Shown: positions 55,134 through 64,000 of the stretch, in pieces | Numbering within the stretch: position 1 is the first letter of the stretch | Layout of the letters: each line of letters opens with the position of its first letter | DNA from: Candidatus Sumerlaeota bacterium | GTDB lineage: Bacteria; Sumerlaeota; Sumerlaeia; Sumerlaeales; Sumerlaeaceae | Direction of reading: 5' to 3' | Assembly: GCA_017161655.1 (NCBI GenBank) | Contig: JADFCV010000001.1 | Span: 124,001 to 188,000 of the forward strand | Length of the DNA: 64,000 nt | The notes under the pieces: generated by a model | Database searches by the model: none | What the model was told of the DNA's origin: nothing | The model's input: only the letters and a program-made list of their open reading frames with translations | Made by a program: the position numbers and the translations under genes

Positions 55134-56779
55134 AACATGTCAGCACAACGGCATGCCGTTTTGTGATCTGGTTGGCATTGGCTGGCGGTGTGTTTCCAGC
55201 TTTGCGAAGCAGCGCGACTCCCTGTCCAACTGACCAGCAGGTCGCGGCCTACCGTGATCTGTACAAAGCTTCGGTGATCCGTTCCCTGCGCTTTGCGGAT
55301 GAGCCGGATCCGCTTGCAGCCATTCGCGAGGAGATTTTCCTCGAGGCTGAACTCGCCAAGCGAGCTGCCGATGAGGGGGTGACCAGTGATCCGCTCCTCC
55401 AGGCGGACATTCGCCACTACCAGACACAGGAGATTCTCAACACGATCCTAGAGAGCCGAGTTCCTGCTGACTCTGTTACGACAGCCGAGCTCGAGCAATA
55501 CTATCGTGAGCATCTCAAAGACTTCTCGACAACGGAGCTTGTGAGATTCCGCCATATCTTTTTCCTCGTCCCCAAAGGCGATGCGCGAGCCGAAAAGACG
55601 AAATTCGAAACCGCAAAGAAGGTGAAGGAAAAGCTGGACAAAGGTGGGGATTTTGCAGCCCTTGCGGCCGAATATAGCGATCTTGCCAGTGCCAGGCGGA
55701 ATAAGGGATTTGTCGGTCCCGAAAAGCTCTCGAAGTTGAATCCTTCAATTCAGAGCGTGCTTGTCCAACTTCAGCCGGGCGAGATTGCTGGGCCTGTGCG
55801 CACGCCATACGGCTGGGAAATCCTCAAACTCGAAGAGAGAATTCCTGCTCGACAGCAATCTCTTGGTGAGGTCGCCGAGCAGATCCGCCAACAGCTACGC
55901 CGCGACAAAGCCCGTGATTTGCAAGCGCAGATCGCGGAGGAAATGAACAGACGTTTTCCTGCTCAAATTAACAACCAGCTTCTAGAGACATCGGGGCCGT
56001 TGCCACGCGACGCATGGGTCTTTGCTGTGGGGGGCACGACTTACACCGTCGAGCGTGTTCTCGCCGATATCTATGCAACGTGGTCTTATCACAATATCCA
56101 GGACGAACGCGAACGCATCCGAGCGGCTCTGCCGCGTCTTATTGAGACGCAGCAGGCACTCCTCTTTGCCCGGGAACACGGCTTGTTTGATGACCCCATG
56201 CTCGCAACAAAACTGCAGCTCATTCACAACCGACTTGCGGGGGAACGCTACTGGCGAGGGTTGTCGCCAAAAGAAAAGCCAACCGAGAAGGAACTCAAAG
56301 AACACTATTCAAGTAATCCCGACGTGTTCCGTACACCGCCCGAGGCGAAAGGCACTCTCTTTAAATGGAAACTCGAAAGTGGAAAAAGCACGACGATGTC
56401 GGTGGAATTCATGCGTGAGTCACTGCGAAGCAAGGTGACGGAGCTACGCAAAAACGCAGAGAACGGCGAGCTATCTCTGGAGCAATTGCGCAAGGAGGCT
56501 GATGAGGTTCAGGACCTGGACTGGTTCCGCGAGGGGCCAAACGGTTATCTCTTCGATAAAGCATTCTTCAGCGCCAAAGCAAAGAGTTTTACTGAGGTGT
56601 TTGACCAACGAGATGGCGTCGCGTTCGGTTGGGTGGAAGCTCGGAAAGAGCCTCAGCCCCTTCCTTTCGAAAAATGTCGGGAATGGGTGGAGCGCCGATT
56701 AACAAATTTACGAGCTGACGAGATGCGACGGAAGTTCGTTGATGAGATTCTGGCGCAATACGCGCGCACGTGCCGCTGA
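55130..56779 (+). CDS. Exported parvulin-type peptidyl-prolyl isomerase, SurA-like
   Basis: A 549-residue protein starting at 55130 with an ATGA overlap to the STT3-like gene. A signal peptide (about 10-30) is followed by a chaperone N-domain, a complete parvulin domain (about 130-235; VRFRHIFFLVPKGDARAE, KGGDFAALAAEYSDLASARRNKG, GPVRTPYGWEILKLEE) and a second, degenerate one near 385-500. It resembles SurA or PrsA. Being co-translated with two glycosyltransferases suggests that it folds their acceptor proteins. Stop and next start overlap as TGATG. Confidence 0.9.
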   Translation: MKHVSTTACRFVIWLALAGGVFPALRSSATPCPTDQQVAAYRDLYKASVIRSLRFADEPDPLAAIREEIFLEAELAKRAADEGVTSDPLLQADIRHYQTQEILNTILESRVPADSVTTAELEQYYREHLKDFSTTELVRFRHIFFLVPKGDARAEKTKFETAKKVKEKLDKGGDFAALAAEYSDLASARRNKGFVGPEKLSKLNPSIQSVLVQLQPGEIAGPVRTPYGWEILKLEERIPARQQSLGEVAEQIRQQLRRDKARDLQAQIAEEMNRRFPAQINNQLLETSGPLPRDAWVFAVGGTTYTVERVLADIYATWSYHNIQDERERIRAALPRLIETQQALLFAREHGLFDDPMLATKLQLIHNRLAGERYWRGLSPKEKPTEKELKEHYSSNPDVFRTPPEAKGTLFKWKLESGKSTTMSVEFMRESLRSKVTELRKNAENGELSLEQLRKEADEVQDLDWFREGPNGYLFDKAFFSAKAKSFTEVFDQRDGVAFGWVEARKEPQPLPFEKCREWVERRLTNLRADEMRRKFVDEILAQYARTCR

Positions 56780-59064
56780 TGCGTGGGCGCTTTGTCTCGT
56801 GGCGTATTCTGCGGTGGTTGCTCGTGAGCTTATGGGCATTGGCCGCGACATGGACAGCGCTGGCCAATGGCAGCGTGAACGATGAGTTCGCTGCACACGT
56901 CACTGCGGGCTACCTTTATCTAAAAACAGGGAAATTTGCTGGTGGGGTGCACAATCCGCCGCTTGGACAGCTATGGGTGGCGACTCTGCCGGTGCTACTG
57001 GGCCAGCCGCTCTTACCGTTTACCGACGATGCTCCGGTTGCAGCGCGGCTAGCGAATATCGTTCTGGGACTTCTCTTACTCGTTGCGATCGGGAATGATC
57101 TTCGAGCGCGAAAGGGTGAGCAGGCCGCATGCCTGGCAACACTGGTGCTAGTCGCAACGCCTGAATTCACAGCTCACGCATCCTTAGCGACAATTGATTT
57201 GCCGGTGACGGTCGCAATGTTTGGCGCGACCGCTTCGTTCATCGAAGTACTTCGCCGTGGCGGATGGAAAGCTGTCTGCGCTGCTGGATTGTTCCTTGGA
57301 ATCGCGATTGCCACAAAGATCACAGCGGTACTTTTGATCCCCATGCTGTTAGCCATGGCGTTAGCGCACATCGTGTGGCTCCGCTGGAAGAGTCCAGCTC
57401 TTGGTTCCTGCCTCACTCGCGCTGTCGGGGCAAAGGCGGCCTTGGTTAGCATTGCCATGGGCGTGTGGGCTTACGTGATTATCTGGGCAAGTTACTCATT
57501 TCGCGCCAGCCAGGGGCCGGCAAGCGTGACATTCTCTCAACATGGGTGGTGGCAGTCTCTTTTTCCCGCTGAGTTTTTCGATCAGATCATGGGAAAAATC
57601 TTCTATGCGTCCGGGGGAAACGTTTCTTATTTCGCAGGGGTTTCGCGCCTCGGCGGCTGGTGGTGGTATTATCCTGCAGTTCTGATTCTCAAAACACCGC
57701 TACCCGTTCTCCTGGTATGGGGGATTGCAAGCGCTTCAGCGTTACGAGGTCGAACCTATCGAGCGTTTCTTCTCGCGGTTGCTGCCCTCACGTTTCTTTC
57801 CCTTGCTTGCTTTAACCGTGCGCAGATCGGGGTCAGGCATCTTTTGCCTGTTGTCCCTATTTTCGCTGCGATCGCCGGGGACTGCGCCTCTGCAGGGCGG
57901 GTGTGGGCCCGTCGTCTCGTCTGGGGGCTCGCTGCGATGGGGCTTGTGAACTGGATAGCGGTTCTTCCTTATCCACTGACAGCTGAAAGCGTACTTCTAC
58001 TGGGCAATGGTTATCGCTTCTTTGCCGACTCGAATTACGACTGGGGGCAAGCAAACAAAGCCATTCGTGAGCTTGCGAAAGAGGGGAAAGCTATTCGCCC
58101 TGCGCCCTATGCTGCCACGAGGGGCACAGTAATTGTTCGCGTGAACGAATGGGCTGGCCACCGCTCTTTTACAAAGGAAGGCTATGCGTGGCTCCACTCC
58201 GTGCGGCCAACATCCCGGATCGCTGGAGGTGGGCTCGCGTTTGAGATAAGCGATCAACTCCTTGGCTCTCAACGCGATGCGGACTCGACAGCGGCAAGAT
58301 TCGCTTTCTCGTGGGGACGATCCGGTGGGCGGACTGAGGAGTGTGAATGTTCAGATTGCCTTGATGACCTTCTCACAGCTTCGCCCGATCTCCAAAGGGA
58401 AATAGCTCGTTGCTGGTTACACCTGGTGGAAAACGCATGTGGGGTTGCGGAGGGATACCGTCTGGCTCGTCGCCTGGGCATGCTTTTGCCAGATGACAAA
58501 ACAACCGCTGATACCCGCGAGCGATTGGGGCTTCTCCTTGAGGCTGAGAAGCTGGATCAGCGCAATCCAGCTCAAGCCGCGTTTGCGCGCGCAAATGCTG
58601 CGTGGCTTGCGGGTGATCCTGGAGCAACGCTTCATTGGCTGAGCATTGCGAGTGAGCACGGCATGCCTCGGTCCCATGGCGCGTATTTAGGGTACCGGGC
58701 TGCCGCAGCACTGAACTTTTGGAGAAGTGCATTGAACTGGGCAAAAGAGATATCCCTAGAAATGCGTTCGAGGCTTATCCCCTCAGTCGAGCTCGCGCGA
58801 CGTATGGCAAACAATCAAGAGAGCGCCCAGGAGTGTTATGAGCTGGGGATGCATTGGTATCAACTGAGGCTTTGGGAGTCAGCTGCACGAGCGTTTTTAC
58901 GTGCGCTGCAGAGAGATCCTGCTCATGCGCCGGCTTTTAATATGCTCGGCGAACTCATTGTTCGCTATAAAGAAGAAACGCTCGAAGGTCCCCGCAGCCG
59001 ACAAGATCCACTTGAAAGAATTGTCATTTGCGAACGGGATTTTCAGGAGTCTCTTAGGGAATGA
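56779..59064 (+). CDS. PMT/ArnT-type GT-C membrane glycosyltransferase with TPR tail
   Basis: A protein of 761 residues. The first loop (ANGSVNDEFAAHVTAGYLYLKTGKFAGGVHNPPLGQLW) has the acidic residues and HNPPLG typical of dolichyl-phosphate-mannose mannosyltransferases and related GT39/GT83 enzymes. About ten transmembrane helices run to residue 430. A soluble domain (about 430-540; NYDWGQANKAIRELAK) and a TPR-rich C-terminus (about 560-755; AQECYELGMHWYQLRLWESAARAFLRALQRDP) follow. Start overlaps the foldase stop by one base and its stop overlaps a start of the lipoprotein gene region, so the operon is tightly coupled. Confidence 0.85.
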   Translation: MRGRFVSWRILRWLLVSLWALAATWTALANGSVNDEFAAHVTAGYLYLKTGKFAGGVHNPPLGQLWVATLPVLLGQPLLPFTDDAPVAARLANIVLGLLLLVAIGNDLRARKGEQAACLATLVLVATPEFTAHASLATIDLPVTVAMFGATASFIEVLRRGGWKAVCAAGLFLGIAIATKITAVLLIPMLLAMALAHIVWLRWKSPALGSCLTRAVGAKAALVSIAMGVWAYVIIWASYSFRASQGPASVTFSQHGWWQSLFPAEFFDQIMGKIFYASGGNVSYFAGVSRLGGWWWYYPAVLILKTPLPVLLVWGIASASALRGRTYRAFLLAVAALTFLSLACFNRAQIGVRHLLPVVPIFAAIAGDCASAGRVWARRLVWGLAAMGLVNWIAVLPYPLTAESVLLLGNGYRFFADSNYDWGQANKAIRELAKEGKAIRPAPYAATRGTVIVRVNEWAGHRSFTKEGYAWLHSVRPTSRIAGGGLAFEISDQLLGSQRDADSTAARFAFSWGRSGGRTEECECSDCLDDLLTASPDLQREIARCWLHLVENACGVAEGYRLARRLGMLLPDDKTTADTRERLGLLLEAEKLDQRNPAQAAFARANAAWLAGDPGATLHWLSIASEHGMPRSHGAYLGYRAAAALNFWRSALNWAKEISLEMRSRLIPSVELARRMANNQESAQECYELGMHWYQLRLWESAARAFLRALQRDPAHAPAFNMLGELIVRYKEETLEGPRSRQDPLERIVICERDFQESLRE

Positions 59065-59120
59065 GACAAACAACATCAAAGGGGTGCACGAAAATGAAAG
59101 CAGCTGGAGGTTATGAGAAG

Positions 59121-59948
59121 ATGAGAAAAGCCACGGTTTGGATGATGACGATTGCAACCAGCCTTGCTCTTGTGATGCTAACAGGGTGTGGAGAGCAGGA
59201 ACCTCATTCAAAGGTCGCAACGGACAAGAAAGAGCCTGCAGCGGTCTCCAAAGCCAGGGCAGCAAAGGCTAAAAACACCCCGCAAATGCAGCCCAACATT
59301 GAGGAAGAAATCACGACCGATGGCCGCGCAATTTTCGGGTCGCTAGTATTGGTTCCGCCCAATGAAATTCGGCTCTATCCTCATCCCACTTTTCCTGGCG
59401 ATAAGAGAGCGTCAGTCCGGGGCACGGTTGTGGTGGATGGAGGAAGCACTATTCCGGCAACTTTTAGTCAAATTCCGTCAATGCAATATTATGTTGCTTT
59501 GTTAACGGACATGGTAAAACTGCCCGTGGTTGTCACTCTGCGGCTGTCTGCAGATGGTTATAAGGAAGCGGAAATCAAGACGATGCTCGCAGCTGTGGCT
59601 CCTGCGGCCGAAAAGTCAGCAGCTGTCGTCGCAGCTTCAAATCCCCGTGAGTATACCAAGCTAATTCTGCTGGAACTGGCTCGTTTAGAGGATGCTGTGG
59701 GGCGTGGCGCTCTCGCTTTTACGCCTGAAATTAGTAAACAAGTGATGGAGGCCGTCAGTGGTCTCGCCCTTACCTCAAACGAACGCACCGAGATGGCGCT
59801 CCAGCCGGCTCTGACTGCCCTCAACACTGCCGTGACCAGCATGACTGAGGCTAAAAAACGTAGTGATGTTGGACAGGCAAAAGCCATCCTAGAAGAAATG
59901 AAAAAGATCATCGAGCAGGACGTACGTCCACACTTTGTTTCTGAGTGA
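59121..59948 (+). CDS. Lipoprotein of unknown function
   Basis: Start at 59121 with GGAGG 10 nt upstream, giving 275 residues; an ATG at 59061 overlapping the previous stop is an alternative. The signal peptide ends in a lipobox LTGC (Cys near 22), so it is lipidated by Lgt. The mature part has an Ala/Lys-rich linker, a small beta domain (about 65-140; GSLVLVPPNEIRLYPHPTFPG) and a helical C-terminal half (about 150-275). Not recognised as a family. Last gene of the glycosyltransferase operon; it may be an acceptor or an assembly partner. Confidence 0.8.
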   Translation: MRKATVWMMTIATSLALVMLTGCGEQEPHSKVATDKKEPAAVSKARAAKAKNTPQMQPNIEEEITTDGRAIFGSLVLVPPNEIRLYPHPTFPGDKRASVRGTVVVDGGSTIPATFSQIPSMQYYVALLTDMVKLPVVVTLRLSADGYKEAEIKTMLAAVAPAAEKSAAVVAASNPREYTKLILLELARLEDAVGRGALAFTPEISKQVMEAVSGLALTSNERTEMALQPALTALNTAVTSMTEAKKRSDVGQAKAILEEMKKIIEQDVRPHFVSE

Positions 59949-60057
59949 TATTTGATTTCAGTTCGCTGTGGCCCCATCTCGGGCCTTGCATGAATAAGGC
60001 CGGAGTCCCATCGCAATTATATCCGATATTAAATCGACGCGATCGGGACTTGGCATC

Positions 60058-63000
60058 GTGACAACAGAAAAAACTCGCGAACTTCTCAGGCTTCTGGACG
60101 AGCGTATTGTGGTCCTGGACGGCGCTATGGGATCAATGATCCAGCGCTATCGGCTCGAAGAAGCCGCATTCCGAGGAGAGCGCTTTCGTGAGCACCCCAC
60201 GCCGCTGCGCGGCAATAACGAAGTGCTGTGCATCACAGCGCCGCATGTGATCCGTGAGATCCATAGCGCTTATCTCGCAGCGGGCGCAGATATCATCGAG
60301 ACAAATACCTTCAGCGCAAATCGCATTTCGCAATCCGATTACGGGCTTCAGGATTTAGCTTACGAACTGAACGTGGCGGCTGCACGCGTAGCCCGCGAGG
60401 CCGTTGCGGAGGCACAAGCTAAAGAGCCAGCTCGGGTGTGCTTCGTAGCGGGAGCGATAGGCCCTACGAATCGCACGCTTTCCATTGCAACAGACACAGA
60501 GAACCCTGCTCATCGTGATTTGAGTTTCACCGATTTTGTGCAAGCGTACCGCGAGCAGGTACAGGGGCTACTTGACGGGGGAGTTGATCTGCTGCTGTGC
60601 GAAACAACCTTCGACACCCTCGTGCTCAAAGCAGCCCTGTTTGCGATTGAAGAAGAGTTTCAAGCGCGCGGCTCACGCGTGCCGGTCATCGCAACGATGA
60701 CGATCACCGATCGCAGTAAGCGGGTCCTCTCTGGCCAAACAATTGAGGCCTTCTGCATTTCGATTGCGCATGCAGATTTGCTAAGTGTCGGCATCAATTG
60801 CGGTCTAGGTGCGCGGCAGATGCGCACCTATCTGGAAGAGCTGGCGAGTCTCGTTCCGCATTACATCACTTGCTACCCCAACGCAGGGCTACCCAACGCC
60901 TTTGGAGGTTTCGACGAGACTCCCGAAATGATGGCGCAAGAAATCGCGGCATTTGCTGAGGCGGGATGGGTCAACATCGTAGGGGGCTGTTGTGGGACCA
61001 CTCCAGATCACATTGCTGCAATTGCTAGAACAGTTCGTCAATATGCACCTCGCCAGCGCCCGACTGAATTGCCGAGATACACGTCTTTCAGTGGGCTCGA
61101 ACCTCTCGTCGTGCGCCCAGAAACAGGTCTTGTTGTGATCGGGGAACGTACAAACGTCACGGGCTCTCCTAAATTTAAGAAAGCGGTGCTTGCCGGTGAC
61201 TTTGAGGGCGCGCTCGCCATTGCGCGTCAGCAGGTGGACAACGGCGCCAACATGATTGACGTCAACATGGATGAGGGAATGCTCGACGCGGTCGCAGCCA
61301 TGCGAACCTTCTTGAACTACGTGGCAAGCGATCCCTCCGTGGCTCGTGTCCCAATCATGGTGGATAGTTCTAATCCGGATGTTATCGAGGCTGCGCTGCA
61401 GTGCATTCAGGGAAAAGCTGCTGTCAACTCGATCAGTCTGAAAGAGGGCGAAGAGCATTTTCTTGATTTGGCTCGCCGCTTCCGGCGTTACGGCGCAGCG
61501 CTCGTGGTGATGGCGTTTGATGAGCAGGGGCAGGCCGTGACATGTGAGCGCAAAGTTTCTATTTGCGCACGCGCATACCAGTTGCTGACGGAAAGAGCCG
61601 GAGTCCCGCCAGAGGACATCATTTTCGACCCCAACGTTCTTACTGTCGCGACCGGCATTGAAGAGCATAACAACTATGCCGTCGAGTTCATCGAGGCTGT
61701 CAGGCAGATTAAGGAGCGTTTACCATACGCCAAGGTCAGCGGCGGCATTAGCAATGTATCATTTTCTTTTCGCGGAAACAACACCGTGCGCGAAGCGATG
61801 CACAGTGTTTTCCTTTACCATGCGATCCGCGCTGGACTCGATATGGCCATTCTCAATGCTGGACAGCTGGCCATTTATGAGGAAATCGAACCAGAGCTGC
61901 GCGAACTCGTTGAAGACGTGATCCTTAATCGGCGCCATGACGCGACCGAGCGCCTCATGGCCTACGCCGAAAAGGTGAAAGGCGATACGAGCAAAGCCGA
62001 GACAAAACATCTGGAGTGGCGCAACGCGTCAGTCGAGAAACGACTCGAACACGCCCTGGTGGCGGGGACAGACGAGTTTGTCCAAGTAGATGTGCTCGAG
62101 GCATTGGAAAAGTATGGTCGGCCGCTTGCTGTAATCGAGGGGCCACTCATGGCGGGAATGAATGTCGTTGGTGACCTTTTTGCGGCGGGCAAGATGTTTC
62201 TCCCGCAGGTGGTCAAGAGCGCTCGTGTCATGAAAAAAGCGGTCGCTGTCCTCATGCCTTACCTTGAAGCGGAAAAGCAGTCAACCAGTGCGACGAGTCA
62301 GGGGAAATTCCTTATCGCCACCGTCAAGGGCGACGTCCACGACATTGGCAAGAACATCGTCGGCGTGGTTCTAGCCTGCAACAACTACGAGGTTATCGAC
62401 CTCGGTGTCATGGTGCCGTGCGAAGAAATCTTGGCGAAAGCTCGCGAACATCAGGTCGACATGATCGGTTTGAGTGGGCTTATTACTCCATCGCTTGAGG
62501 AAATGATTCACGTCGCGCGCGAGATGGACCGCGAGGGGTTCACTCTCCCGCTTCTCATCGGTGGCGCAACAACCAGCAAAATTCACACGGCTGTGAAAAT
62601 TGCTCCAGCTTACCGTGGCCCTGTCATTCACGTTCTCGATGCGTCGCGTGCCGTCGGGGTTGTGAGCAACCTCATGAATCCGGATACCTGCAAGGAATTT
62701 GTGGAAAGCTATCGCAGTGAGCAGGAGCGCTTGCGAGCCGAGCACCAGCAGCGCAGCGCATCATTGAATCTTGCTCCGCTGAGCGTGGCGCGACAGAGGA
62801 AAATACAAATCGACTGGGATGCTTACGAGCCGCCTAAACCAGATTTCCTTGGGACGCGCTGTCTGGATTCTTTGGCATTAGAAGACATCGTGCCGTATAT
62901 TGACTGGTCTCCTTTCTTCCACACATGGGAATTGCGAGGGCGCTATCCCCAGATTCTCGACAATCCTGAGACGGGAGCAAGAGCTCGAGAACTTTTCGAA

Positions 63001-63747
63001 GATGCCCAAAACATGCTGGAAACTATCGTGCGCGAGAAGTTACTGCATCCGCGTGCTGTGTATGGTTTTTTCCCAGCTAATTCCGTCGGGGATGACATTG
63101 AGCTCTATGATAGCGAAACTCGCGACAAAATACGGGCCACTTTTCATTTTCTCCGGCAGCAAACCGAAAGAGCATCAGATCCGCATTTGTGCCTGGCGGA
63201 TTTTGTTGCCCCGAAGGAGAGTGGGCGGGCTGATTACATCGGGGCATTTGTCGTCACCGCTGGCTATGGCGCTGACGAGCTTGTGGCAAAATACGAAGCG
63301 GACCACGACGACTACAATGCCATCATGGTCAAAGCTCTAGCGGATCGGCTTGCTGAGGCATTGGCTGAGTATCTTCATCAAGTGGTGCGCCGTCAGTGGT
63401 ACGCGAAAGATGAAAGTCTCTCGCTCGAAGATCTGCTTCGAGAGCGCTATCGAGGCATCCGACCAGCAGCAGGCTATCCAGCATGCCCCGATCACACGGA
63501 GAAGAGAATTCTCTTTGATCTTCTCCAGGCTGAGGAGCAGGTGGGGGTCCGACTGACGGAAAGCTACGCCATGATGCCGCCTGCATCCGTGAGCGGACTA
63601 TACTTCTCCCACCCTCTTGCTCGTTATTTTGCCGTGGGGAAAATCGGCCTCGATCAAGTTCGTGATTATCAACGTCGCAAAAGGTTGTCCATAGAGGAAA
63701 TCGAACGGTGGTTAGCGCCTAATCTTGGTTACGAAACGGGCCGCTAG
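60058..63747 (+). CDS. metH: Cobalamin-dependent methionine synthase
   Basis: A 1229-residue MetH, same length as the E. coli enzyme, starting at GTG. Domains in order: homocysteine-binding barrel (about 10-330; [12 protein letters not shown], zinc Cys in GINCGLG and [10 protein letters not shown]), folate-binding barrel (about 360-640; [18 protein letters not shown]), helical cap (about 650-740), B12-binding domain with base-off His761 in [13 protein letters not shown], and activation domain (about 900-1229; [15 protein letters not shown]). It methylates homocysteine using methyltetrahydrofolate. No cobalamin or SAM riboswitch is evident in the 110 nt upstream. Its end overlaps the queG gene on the other strand by 29 nt. 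Confidence 0.98.
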   Translation: MTTEKTRELLRLLDERIVVLDGAMGSMIQRYRLEEAAFRGERFREHPTPLRGNNEVLCITAPHVIREIHSAYLAAGADIIETNTFSANRISQSDYGLQDLAYELNVAAARVAREAVAEAQAKEPARVCFVAGAIGPTNRTLSIATDTENPAHRDLSFTDFVQAYREQVQGLLDGGVDLLLCETTFDTLVLKAALFAIEEEFQARGSRVPVIATMTITDRSKRVLSGQTIEAFCISIAHADLLSVGINCGLGARQMRTYLEELASLVPHYITCYPNAGLPNAFGGFDETPEMMAQEIAAFAEAGWVNIVGGCCGTTPDHIAAIARTVRQYAPRQRPTELPRYTSFSGLEPLVVRPETGLVVIGERTNVTGSPKFKKAVLAGDFEGALAIARQQVDNGANMIDVNMDEGMLDAVAAMRTFLNYVASDPSVARVPIMVDSSNPDVIEAALQCIQGKAAVNSISLKEGEEHFLDLARRFRRYGAALVVMAFDEQGQAVTCERKVSICARAYQLLTERAGVPPEDIIFDPNVLTVATGIEEHNNYAVEFIEAVRQIKERLPYAKVSGGISNVSFSFRGNNTVREAMHSVFLYHAIRAGLDMAILNAGQLAIYEEIEPELRELVEDVILNRRHDATERLMAYAEKVKGDTSKAETKHLEWRNASVEKRLEHALVAGTDEFVQVDVLEALEKYGRPLAVIEGPLMAGMNVVGDLFAAGKMFLPQVVKSARVMKKAVAVLMPYLEAEKQSTSATSQGKFLIATVKGDVHDIGKNIVGVVLACNNYEVIDLGVMVPCEEILAKAREHQVDMIGLSGLITPSLEEMIHVAREMDREGFTLPLLIGGATTSKIHTAVKIAPAYRGPVIHVLDASRAVGVVSNLMNPDTCKEFVESYRSEQERLRAEHQQRSASLNLAPLSVARQRKIQIDWDAYEPPKPDFLGTRCLDSLALEDIVPYIDWSPFFHTWELRGRYPQILDNPETGARARELFEDAQNMLETIVREKLLHPRAVYGFFPANSVGDDIELYDSETRDKIRATFHFLRQQTERASDPHLCLADFVAPKESGRADYIGAFVVTAGYGADELVAKYEADHDDYNAIMVKALADRLAEALAEYLHQVVRRQWYAKDESLSLEDLLRERYRGIRPAAGYPACPDHTEKRILFDLLQAEEQVGVRLTESYAMMPPASVSGLYFSHPLARYFAVGKIGLDQVRDYQRRKRLSIEEIERWLAPNLGYETGR

Positions 63748-64000
63748 TCGGGTGCTGACTCTCAGTTTGGTATCGTCGATCAACGAACCATTGCGCGAGA
63801 GCCTTCAGACGCTTGCTTCCTGCACGGAGAAGCGGACTTCCGGCGAACCGCCGACGAAAGGCTCGGTGGCTCGGGGGGGCCAAGAAAATCTTTGGATGAA
63901 CAAACTCACTGACGATCCTCCCGTTTCGGAATTCCTCGAAAGGTGTCAAAGGTGGCTGCTTGTTGTAAGGACAGACGTCCTGGCAAATATCGCAGCCAAA
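63719..64000 (-). CDS. queG: Epoxyqueuosine reductase QueG, C-terminal fragment at window edge
   Basis: Only the last 93 codons are present; the 5' part lies beyond the right edge. The visible start, [15 protein letters not shown], is the second 4Fe-4S motif of QueG (CxxCxxxCP), and [11 protein letters not shown] and the helical C-terminus fit the family. QueG makes queuosine in tRNA using cobalamin and iron-sulfur clusters, so it and metH are two cobalamin-dependent enzymes side by side. The two genes are convergent and overlap by 29 nt. Confidence 0.9.
   Translation of the reverse strand, partial: FGCDICQDVCPYNKQPPLTPFEEFRNGRIVSEFVHPKIFLAPPSHRAFRRRFAGSPLLRAGSKRLKALAQWFVDRRYQTESQHPTSGPFRNQD

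Noticed and set aside
59949-60057. A cobalamin or SAM riboswitch before metH
   Set aside because: Only 109 nt are available and one GGCCTT/AAGGCC hairpin at 59982-60001 is visible; no B12-box or SAM-box elements were found.
60889-61668. A 259-codon open frame on the minus strand inside metH
   Set aside because: It lies fully inside an intact 1229-codon metH and has no family features.

Overview
The window reads as a single stretch of a Gram-negative-type bacterial chromosome with moderate to high GC, strong AGGAGG-like ribosome binding sites and dense, mostly ATGA-coupled operons. Outer-envelope biology dominates: three SurA-like foldases, a DegP-like protease, Lgt, an LpxL-like acyltransferase, type IV pilin/GspE-type parts and several large secreted proteins. 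Together with an expanded Bat operon and a solitary GspG-like pilin, this suggests a poorly sampled phylum near the PVC group, Planctomycetes or Sumerlaeota (BRC1). That placement is an inference; no rRNA gene is present to test it.

Layout. 1-1985: a two-component pair (kinase cut by the left edge) with three PhoB-box-like repeats at exact 11-bp spacing. 2001-13758, all minus: DegP-like protease, then MoxR ATPase, DUF58, a TPR/parvulin foldase, a DUF4381-like protein, BatA, BatB, BatC (with a pure (CAG)13 tract), BatD and BatE. 13990-18146, plus: a secreted glycosidase-like protein, Lgt, NfeD and an SPFH protein. 18222-22300, minus: a VKOR-thioredoxin fusion, an orphan secreted protein, a methyltransferase and DprA. 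22390-23302, plus: an RDD protein and tRNA-Pro. 23832-26867, minus: a large secreted protein. 27315-28921, plus: rpmG, tRNA-Trp, secE, nusG and rplK, closed by a strong terminator where rplA would be expected. 29159-37993: a giant repeat (beta-propeller-like) secreted protein, a MEMO-family protein, a transglutaminase-like protein and a foldase with a LysM domain inserted in its parvulin fold. 38275-41949: tsf, an ECF sigma/anti-sigma pair and a pilin. 42269-46682: SGNH hydrolase, MshEN-TM2 fusion, tRNA-Ser, GNAT, YicC and a small membrane protein. 46730-51837: a LarA homologue followed by a three-gene cassette. 51943-59948: a small secreted protein, then an operon of two GT-C membrane glycosyltransferases with TPR tails, a foldase and a lipoprotein. 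60058-64000: metH and the end of queG.

The best candidate for an undescribed system is 48094-51837: a threonine-synthase-like PLP enzyme fused to an acyl carrier domain, translationally coupled to an AMP-forming ligase and an LpxL-like acyltransferase. This looks like a complete activate-load-modify-transfer line for a lipid or amino acid conjugate. A second candidate is the GT-C/foldase/GT-C/lipoprotein operon at 52887-59948, which may couple glycosylation and folding of exported proteins. Clear but smaller novelties are the LysM-in-parvulin insertion, the MshEN-TM2 fusion and the Pho-box array lying opposite to its presumed target gene.
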